From: BQOK01 sp048388525
GTDB lineage: Bacteria > Bacillota > Clostridia > Oscillospirales > Ruminococcaceae
NCBI RefSeq assembly: GCF_048388525.1
Contig: NZ_DBGCTQ010000004.1
Coordinates: forward strand, 1 to 64,000
Length of the DNA: 64,000 bases
Direction of reading: 5' to 3'
A model generated the notes under the pieces. That model did not search any database. It saw only the letters and a program-made list of their open reading frames with translations, and was not told the DNA's origin. The translations under genes were made by a program, and so were the position numbers. Numbering within the stretch: the first letter of the stretch is position 1; each line of letters starts with the position of its first letter. Positions 58,050 through 64,000 of this stretch are shown piece by piece.

Positions 58050-59213
58050 TCAGCCGGGCTCTGCCGGTTCTTGCTGCCCGGCGGCGCCCCCCGGCAGCGC
58101 CGCGCCGTCCCCCGTTTCCGGCCGCAGCCGGTGGCCCGGCGCAGCCGCCTGCCGCACTGCGCGCCCCGCACTGGAGGCCAAGGCACTCAGCACCCGCAGC
58201 AGCATCGCCCGGGTTTTTTCGTCCACCCCGGTCATGGCGCGCACCAGCACCCGCGCATTATGCGGGTCCACCAACTGGCGCACCGTCACCGCGCCGGTGG
58301 CTTCAAGCACCCCGAACACCGCGTCCACAAACCGCTCCCGCTCCTCGCGGGTAAGGCCGGCCAGCCAATCCTTTAAGGCGCGGTCCACCAGCCGGCTGCC
58401 CGCCGTGACCTGTTCCAGCCGCACAAAATCCGGCCCCAGCACCTGCCAGGTATAGGGGTCGTGCTGCATGATTCCCATCTGGTCGCTGCGCACCACGGTA
58501 TAATCGTCGCCGTGGCCCATCAGCATCCCCACGATCGAGGTTTGGGGCACAAAGGTCTGCACCCGGGGCAAAATGTTCCGGTACCCCCCGGCTTCCAGCA
58601 CCTCCGGCGCAAAGCCGGGCCCGTCGTTATTGAATACCGCCTCAATGCGAGCCTGGGTTTCGGGCGCGCAAAAAGCCCCGGCATACACCGCCAAATTGCC
58701 TCCCTTCGAGTGGCCACCCAGCCGCAGCGGTCCGGGCGCCATGCCAGCCGCCCGTTCCAGGTATTGCACGGCGCGGCGCTGCCCCGCCACCACCGGGGCA
58801 AAGCTCATATTGAGATCCTCTTTCCAGCCCACCAGGGTGTTGTCGGTACCCCGGTAGGCAACAAACACCGCGCCGTCTCCCGTAAGGGCGGTAAACGCGC
58901 CGAACTGCATTTCGCGGCGGGGGTCCACGCACTCCTCGCAGGCCAGCAGCCGCATCCCGCAAAACCTGGCCGAGCCTGCAAGCGCCTCCAGCAACCGCCG
59001 GTCGGTCCTGCTGCGTGCGCCCGGCTCGCCCTCCCCGCGCGCCAGCAGCGCCTGTGCGGCCGTGCCAAGCTCCACCGCTTCCCCGTCGGGCGCCGCATCC
59101 CCAAAGCTCATATAGGCCAGCACGCTCAGGATCAGTGCGTCCACACAATTGAAAGGGCTCTGTGCCAGGGTCAGCTCGCCCCGCCATGCCAGGTAATCAA
59201 ACACGTCAGCCAT
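58050..59213 (-). CDS. Mbeg1-like alpha/beta hydrolase (DUF2974)
   Basis: 387 residues from ATG 59213. MADVFDYLAWRGELTLAQSPFNCVDALILSVLAY is the conserved DUF2974 start. VFVAYRGTDNTLVGWKEDLNMSF is followed by GGHSKGGNLAVYAGAF, holding the nucleophile in G-x-S-x-G form; the GDDYTVV segment may hold the acidic residue. The last ~55 residues are Ala/Pro/Gly-rich. Lipase-like function is expected; substrate not known. Confidence 0.9.
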   Translation of the reverse strand: MADVFDYLAWRGELTLAQSPFNCVDALILSVLAYMSFGDAAPDGEAVELGTAAQALLARGEGEPGARSRTDRRLLEALAGSARFCGMRLLACEECVDPRREMQFGAFTALTGDGAVFVAYRGTDNTLVGWKEDLNMSFAPVVAGQRRAVQYLERAAGMAPGPLRLGGHSKGGNLAVYAGAFCAPETQARIEAVFNNDGPGFAPEVLEAGGYRNILPRVQTFVPQTSIVGMLMGHGDDYTVVRSDQMGIMQHDPYTWQVLGPDFVRLEQVTAGSRLVDRALKDWLAGLTREERERFVDAVFGVLEATGAVTVRQLVDPHNARVLVRAMTGVDEKTRAMLLRVLSALASSAGRAVRQAAAPGHRLRPETGDGAALPGGAAGQQEPAEPG

Positions 59214-59336
59214 ATTCTCTTCGCCTCTTTCCGCGCCCTTGCACCGCTGCTTCCAGCATAGCACTGCCGGGCTCTTTGTGCAACGAAAAAGCGCCGCCGC
59301 GTTCGCGGCGGGCGCTTTTTTAAATCAACGGCTTTT

Positions 59337-60744
59337 TTATGAGGCCGTCCGCTCCATGGGCAGCTCCCTGCCGTTCAGCAGCACCCGGTCCACCTGGGCA
59401 AGGTCAATCACCTCGTCGAACACATTGTGGCACACGATGTCCTCCCCGTTGGTACTGGTGCTGGCGCTGCTGGCGCGCACCTCGGCGCCGTTTTTCAGGA
59501 ACACCCGCACCTCGGCGGACTGGCTCTCGGCGCGCATTTCCCCTGTGCCGGTCATGGTCACTGCCACGGGCGACACCTGCACGCTGGTCAGGATCCAGGG
59601 CTGCATATCCTCATTGCATTCAAAGCGCAGCGCGTCGCTGGCCTCTTCCAATTTAAAGGTAGTCGACCAGTTGCCCTCCACAAAGCTGCGGTAGGTTATG
59701 CGGTCAACCATGATGCGCAGGCTTCCGGGATCTGCAATCTCCCTTGGCGGGATCAGCACATATTCGGTCAGGTCGTTGTAAGACTGAAAGCGCCCCATCT
59801 CGTGCCGCTCGCCCAGCTCCATATTTACCTGGGTGCAGTCCACCGGCTCCCCCGCTGCCGTTTCCAGCGAAAAATACAGCCGGTTTACCCGGCCCATGCC
59901 CTCGTCCGGCGCCACCTGAACATGTACCTGGCCGTCCACCACACCGGCGGCGGTCACAGCAGCCCAATCCACCCCCGGCAGGCTCACCGGCTCGCTCCAG
60001 GCCTTCAGCGCGGGCATCTTGCCGGTTTCCAAAAGCCTGCTGAACCGGTCCATCTCCGGGCCGCCCACCATGCTGCCCGCCAAATTCTGGGGGGTACTGA
60101 ATGGCCGCGTCGCCCGTGGCGGCCCGCAGGCTCGCCACCGTGTAACCGCTGTAGGTGGGCGCATGCCGGTCCTCCCCGCTCAGGATGGACTTGCTGCTCA
60201 CCGTGATCTTCTTGCCCGCCATGCTCTCGCTGGCGTCGGCCACCAGGCGCAGCACCGTGGTGCCTGTGGCGGCGTCGTAGTCCACCACCTCGCCCCGCGT
60301 AAAGTTCGCGCCGGATATCTCAGAATCATACAGCTGGCTGGTGGGTTCCACCCGGCCCTGGCCCGCGGTGTCCTGCAAACTCAAAAACACCACTGCCACC
60401 TGGCCGTCGTTCACAGCCGCCAGCACTTCCATGCGGATGCCCTGGTCCTCGCTGACCTGGTTGATGGGCTGCAGCTGCTGCAGCGTTTCAGCCCCCAGAA
60501 TGGAAAGGCTTTGGCGCAGCTCCGGCGCAGCGGCCAGCACCCCGCCTCCAATCGAAAAGGCCACGGCAAATGCCGCCGCCACGGCCAGCACGCGGCGCAG
60601 CGGGCGCGCGGCGCGCCGGGGCGGCGCCACCGCCACAGTAGGCCTGCATTGGGCCAGGATAGCCTGCTTTTGGGCGGCATCCAGCTGGATGCCGCCGAGG
60701 CCGCTGTCGACAGCGGCGCGGACGGTTTCGTCACAAATCTTCAT
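59337..60744 (-). pseudogene. DUF4179-type transmembrane protein (anti-sigma partner), frameshifted
   Basis: From ATG 60744 the frame encodes MKICDETVRAAVDSG, a helix at about 48-68 (VLAVAAAFAVAFSIGGGVLAA), and the start of an outer DUF4179 domain, up to about residue 218. The homologous domain then continues in another frame (from NLAGSMVGGPEMDRF onward) to a stop at 59337. The shift is at a run of six C on the coding strand (60094-60089). Removing one C restores one continuous protein of about 468 residues. Either a sequencing error, phase variation or a real mutation explains it. It overlaps the sigma-factor gene by 14 bases and would normally hold that sigma factor in check. Confidence 0.8.
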
Positions 60745-61246
60745 ACGGCCCTCCTTCCAAACGTTTTCGCAGCGCTTCGCGCGCACGGCGAAGCCGGATG
60801 CTCACGGTCGACTGGGGCGCCCCCAGAACCTCTGCGATCTCATTCACCCGGAGCTGCTGGTAATAATGCAGCAGAACCACTTCCCGATATTTGGGCTTCA
60901 GAGCCATGATCTCGGCCAAAAGCCGCCCCTCCTCGTTTTTCGGGGGATCCTCCGAGGCGGGCAGCTCGGGATACTGCTCCACCAGATTCACCTTTCGCTT
61001 CCAGGCGCTGCGCAGGTAGTCCTTGCACACGTTCACGGTAACGCGCATCACCCAGGCTTTTTCCGCGGCGGGCCCATCCATGGGGTGCCAGGCGCGGTAG
61101 ATCTTGATAAAAGAGTCCTGCACCGCATCCTGCGCGAGATGCTGGTCGCCCAGGTAAACGCAACACATGCGAAGCATCCCTGTGCCGTATTGATCCACCA
61201 TGCGCTCCATTTCAGAGGTAGGGCATACCTGCTCCTGCACCAACAT
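60731..61246 (-). CDS. ECF-type RNA polymerase sigma factor
   Basis: 171 residues from ATG 61246. Region 2: GMLRMCCVYLGDQHLAQDAVQDSFIKIYRAW; region 4: LAEIMALKPKYREVVLLHYYQQLRVNEIAEVLGAPQSTVSIRLRRAREALRKRL, with the C-terminal helix-turn-helix. It directs RNA polymerase to envelope- or stress-related promoters. Overlaps the DUF4179 gene by 14 bases. In the upstream region GTTGTAACG occurs twice on the minus strand (61380-61361), possibly a -35-like control element. Confidence 0.93.
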   Translation of the reverse strand: MLVQEQVCPTSEMERMVDQYGTGMLRMCCVYLGDQHLAQDAVQDSFIKIYRAWHPMDGPAAEKAWVMRVTVNVCKDYLRSAWKRKVNLVEQYPELPASEDPPKNEEGRLLAEIMALKPKYREVVLLHYYQQLRVNEIAEVLGAPQSTVSIRLRRAREALRKRLEGGPYEDL

Positions 61247-61360
61247 TTCTCACGCTCCCCCGCACGGGGACCCATACGCACTAAGAACGTGTGAGCCCCG
61301 GGCAAATATTTCAATTTTCTAAAACTTCTTAACGCTTTCTGAACATTTTCGATACCCGGC

Positions 61361-61432
61361 CGTTACAACTTCGTTACAACCCCGGTTTCCGCCCCAAACG
61401 GCAGTGCCCCGGCCGGGTTTTCCCGGCCGGGG
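61361..61432. promoter_or_regulatory. Direct repeat and GC hairpin between sigma gene and clpE
   Basis: CGTTACAAC occurs twice at an 11-base period (61361-61369 and 61372-61380), upstream of the sigma-factor gene. At 61407-61432 the stem CCCCGGCCGGG/CCCGGCCGGGG (loop TTTT) lies just past the clpE stop, with no T run; it could end clpE transcription weakly. Confidence 0.5.
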
Positions 61433-61440
61433 TCGCTGCG

Positions 61441-63741
61441 TTATTCTTTAAAGATCAGTTGGCCGTCCTCGGCGTCCAGGGTCACCGCAGCCCCCAGAAC
61501 GCCCGCCACAAACCGCCCGGCCAGTTCGTCCTCGACCTTTTTGCGGATCACCCGGCGCAGATCCCGCGCGCCGAACTTCACCCCGCCGCACTCTTTCACC
61601 AGCGCCGCGCAGGCCTCGGGGGTATAGCTCAATTCAACCCCCTTGTCCAGCATGGGCTGCCTGTACTCGTCCAGCATCAGGCCCGCGATCCGGCAAAGGC
61701 TCTCTTCCGACAGGGGCTTAAAAGCCACCACCTCGTCCACACGGCCCATAAATTCGGGCCGCAAAAATTCCGAAAGAGCCTTCATCGCTTTGTTTTCGCT
61801 CATCTGTGCCGCCGTTTTGTTAAAGCCGGTCTCGCCGCCTTTCTCGGTGCTGCCCGCGTTGCTGGTCATGCACACGACCGTGTTTTCAAAATTCACGGTG
61901 CGGCCCTGGCTGTCGGTGATGCGGCCCTCGTCCAAAATCTGCAGGAGAATGTTCATCACGTCCGGGTGGGCTTTTTCGATCTCGTCGAACAGCACCACGC
62001 TGTAAGGCCGGCGGCGCACCTGCTCGGTCAGCTGGCCCGCCTCGTCAAACCCCACGTAGCCCGGCGGCGCGCCGATCAGCCGGCTCACGGCATGTTTCTC
62101 CATATATTCGCTCATATCAATGCGGATAAGCGGGTCCGGCGTGTCGAACAGCTGTTGGGCCAGCTGTTTTACAAGCTCGGTCTTGCCCACCCCCGTGGGC
62201 CCCACAAAGATAAAGCTGGCCGGCCGCCGCTTGCCCGAAAGGTCGGCCCGGGCGCGCTTCATTGCCTTTGCCACGGCCTCCACCGCTTCGTCCTGCCCAA
62301 TAATATGCGCCTTAAGGCCCTCTTCCAGCGCAAGCAGCTTTGCAAATTCGCTCTCTTTTACCTTTACCGCGGGGATGCCGGTCCACAGCTCAATGACCTT
62401 GGCCACGTCCTCCATCTCCACTTTAATGCCGCCCGCCTTGAGCTCCAGCTCGGGCAGGCCCTCCCGCAAGCGGGCCAGCTCGGTCTTAATTTCGGCCAGC
62501 TTCTCGTAGTCCGGGCCCTTTTCAGCCTGTTCCTGGCTCAGCTCCTGGGCCTCCAGCATGGCCATCTGTTTGCGCGCCACGGCCAGGTCGCTGATCTCCG
62601 GGTGGCGCAGGTTGCAGCATGCGCAGGCCTCGTCCAAAAGGTCGATGGCCTTATCCGGCAAAAACCGATCCGAGATATAGCGCTCGGCCAGGTTCACCGC
62701 CGCGGTCACGATGGTGTCCGGCACCTCCACACCATGGTGCTTTTCGTAATATTTTTTGATGCCCCGCAGCACGCCGATGGCGTCCGCAATGCTGGGCTCG
62801 CCCACCTTCACCGGCTGGAAGCGGCGCTCCAGCGCCTGGTCTTTTTCGATATACTTGCGGTACTCTGCAAAGGTAGTGGCCCCGATCACCTGGATCTCCC
62901 CGCGCGACAGCGCGGGCTTTAAGATGTTTCCCGCGTTCATCGCCCCTTCGGAATCGCCCGCGCCGGTGATGTTGTGGATCTCATCAATGAACAGGATCAC
63001 GTTGCCCAGGTGCTTGACTTCGTCGATCAGGCCCTTGACCCGCTGCTCGAACTGGCCGCGGAACTGGGTCCCAGCCACCAGGGCGGTCAGGTCCATCAAA
63101 TACAGCTCCTTACCCTTCAAACAGGCGGGCACCGCGTCGCGCACAATGCGCTGGGCAATGCCCTCGGCAATGGCTGTTTTGCCCACGCCCGCCTCGCCGA
63201 TCAGGCAGGGGTTGTTTTTCTGGCGGCGGGCCAGGATCTGAATGGTGCGGTAGATTTCCTGCTCCCGGCCGATGATCTCGTCCAGCCTGCCCGCGCGGGC
63301 CTTCGCCGTCAGCGACTCGCAGTATTTATCCAGGAATTTGGTCTTGCCGCCGCGCCGGCCGTTTTCCTTCTCCTGCTTTTTTTCCCGGTTCGCGCCAATG
63401 CCAAAGGGAAAGGTGGCGGACCCGCCGGGGGTAAAGCCCTCTTCGCCGCCGTCCTCTTCGCTGCCCTCGCCGGTTTCTTCCTCCCCGCCGCCCACCGGGC
63501 CGAAGGGGAACATGCCGGCCATGCCGTTTTCCCCGGCTTCCTCCATAAAGCTGCTCATGCGCTCCTCCATGCTCTCCAGATCCTGGTCGGAAACGCCGAA
63601 CTGCTTCATCAAGTCATCCACCGGTTTGATGCCCAGCTCCCGCGCGCAGGTAAGGCAGTACCCCTCCTGCTTGGGCTGGCCGTTTTCCAGTTTTTGCACG
63701 AACACGATGGCCGTGCGTTTTTTACAGCGTACACAAAGCAT
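61441..63741 (-). CDS. clpE: ClpE-type AAA+ ATPase with N-terminal zinc finger
   Basis: 766 residues from ATG 63741. Residues 1-35 carry two CxxC pairs (C3/C6 and C29/C32), the zinc finger of ClpE and McsA. An acidic/Gly-rich linker (about 80-125) follows. The first AAA module has GEAGVGKTA and ILFIDEIHN, the middle coiled coil is short, and the second module has VGPTGVGKTEL and VVLFDEIEKAHPDV. LRPEFMGRVDEVVAF and the final FGARDLRRVI are family features. It unfolds damaged proteins for ClpP. No CtsR box was found upstream. Confidence 0.93.
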   Translation of the reverse strand: MLCVRCKKRTAIVFVQKLENGQPKQEGYCLTCARELGIKPVDDLMKQFGVSDQDLESMEERMSSFMEEAGENGMAGMFPFGPVGGGEEETGEGSEEDGGEEGFTPGGSATFPFGIGANREKKQEKENGRRGGKTKFLDKYCESLTAKARAGRLDEIIGREQEIYRTIQILARRQKNNPCLIGEAGVGKTAIAEGIAQRIVRDAVPACLKGKELYLMDLTALVAGTQFRGQFEQRVKGLIDEVKHLGNVILFIDEIHNITGAGDSEGAMNAGNILKPALSRGEIQVIGATTFAEYRKYIEKDQALERRFQPVKVGEPSIADAIGVLRGIKKYYEKHHGVEVPDTIVTAAVNLAERYISDRFLPDKAIDLLDEACACCNLRHPEISDLAVARKQMAMLEAQELSQEQAEKGPDYEKLAEIKTELARLREGLPELELKAGGIKVEMEDVAKVIELWTGIPAVKVKESEFAKLLALEEGLKAHIIGQDEAVEAVAKAMKRARADLSGKRRPASFIFVGPTGVGKTELVKQLAQQLFDTPDPLIRIDMSEYMEKHAVSRLIGAPPGYVGFDEAGQLTEQVRRRPYSVVLFDEIEKAHPDVMNILLQILDEGRITDSQGRTVNFENTVVCMTSNAGSTEKGGETGFNKTAAQMSENKAMKALSEFLRPEFMGRVDEVVAFKPLSEESLCRIAGLMLDEYRQPMLDKGVELSYTPEACAALVKECGGVKFGARDLRRVIRKKVEDELAGRFVAGVLGAAVTLDAEDGQLIFKE

Positions 63742-63808
63742 AATCTCGATTTCCCTTTCTTTGGGGCGCCGGGCGTGCCGCCCGGCGGTATAGTGATAGT
63801 ATAACCCT

Positions 63809-64000
63809 TTAATAGAACGGATTCAACCGCCCAAAGATTCCGTAAGCCACGCTGCCGGAAAGGGCCGTATCATTCAAAAAGCTGATGGACCCACCGGTGA
63901 TCACAATAATGGCCCATACCGCGCACAGCAGCAGGTACAGATCCACTGTGCCCGCCAAAATCCCCATCGCAAATCCCAGCATCCGGTTCACGCCGCCCAC
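63809..64000 (-). CDS. CvpA-like membrane protein, C-terminal part
   Basis: The 63 residues visible end a gene that starts beyond 64000. NRMLGFAMGILAGTVDLYLLLCAVWAIIVI matches the last part of CvpA proteins (NRLLG-x-x-x-G-x-x-x-G), with a terminal helix. CvpA relatives affect colicin-V production or envelope homeostasis. The protein start cannot be assigned. Confidence 0.6.
   Translation of the reverse strand: MGGVNRMLGFAMGILAGTVDLYLLLCAVWAIIVITGGSISFLNDTALSGSVAYGIFGRLNPFY

Noticed and set aside
61247..61272. GC stem with GGGGGAGCGTGAG before the sigma-factor gene considered as a CRISPR remnant
   Set aside because: Only the 3' half of the repeat is loosely similar and the G-rich part serves as the ribosome site.

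Overview
The window reads as chromosomal DNA of a GC-rich, low-oxygen-gut-type Firmicute, most likely a Clostridia/Oscillospiraceae (Ruminococcaceae-like) bacterium. This is inferred from a T-box leader, a Bce-type resistance module, ClpE with a zinc finger, CarD, DUF1292/DUF2089/DUF3842/DUF4358 families, strong AGGAGG ribosome sites and TTGACA/TATAAT promoters. No rRNA or tRNA gene was seen.

Region 1 (1-24.4 kb) is a surface-glycan island. A long minus-strand operon starts at a promoter near 14.65 kb. It encodes the recognisable GDP-branch steps of legionaminic-acid (sialic-acid-like sugar) synthesis: LegB (4,6-dehydratase), LegC (aminotransferase), a PtmE-like CBS-nucleotidyltransferase, a NeuB/LegI synthase and a NeuC/LegG hydrolysing epimerase. 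Two paralogous pairs of multi-pass membrane protein plus small membrane protein, a DUF2142 membrane protein, two Gfo/Idh oxidoreductases and a SUFU-domain protein share this operon. The acetyltransferase (LegH) and CMP-activation (LegF) steps are not in the window and may lie beyond position 1. A divergent plus-strand operon carries an MBOAT O-acyltransferase, an SGNH partner, a glycan-synthesis protein, a flippase and a 41-residue membrane peptide. A DUF2089/DUF4097 pair, a PseA/PtmG-like amidotransferase and an acyltransferase-3 protein close the island. The intergenic space after neuC contains a decayed CRISPR repeat-spacer-repeat unit of the same family as the large array at 45 kb.

Region 2 (24.4-35.6 kb) begins with a methionine T-box riboswitch driving metN-metI-metQ. 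The MetQ-like binding protein is circularly permuted relative to the family. It is followed by an aromatic-type amino-acid permease, a C26 amidohydrolase, a NUDIX hydrolase, a papain-like protein behind a MerR-type promoter, a GNAT acetyltransferase, HflX, an Lrp/AsnC regulator, a DUF4358 lipoprotein and a GT2 glycosyltransferase.

Region 3 (35.6-46.5 kb) holds an MMPL/RND exporter with a secreted helical partner, divergent from a TetR regulator with three matching operators. A hybrid histidine kinase with two periplasmic binding domains, an EamA transporter and an orphan type I-C-like CRISPR array (23 repeats, no cas genes in the window) follow.

Region 4 (46.5-64 kb) is mostly housekeeping and envelope functions. 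It holds a BceRS-BceAB-like module with a recognisable BceR box, a cysteine-less peroxiredoxin-like protein, a LUD protein, DUF1292, a cyclophilin lipoprotein, cardiolipin synthase, DUF3842, a holin-like protein, CarD, an Mbeg1-like hydrolase, an ECF sigma factor with a frameshifted DUF4179 partner, ClpE and the end of a CvpA-like gene.
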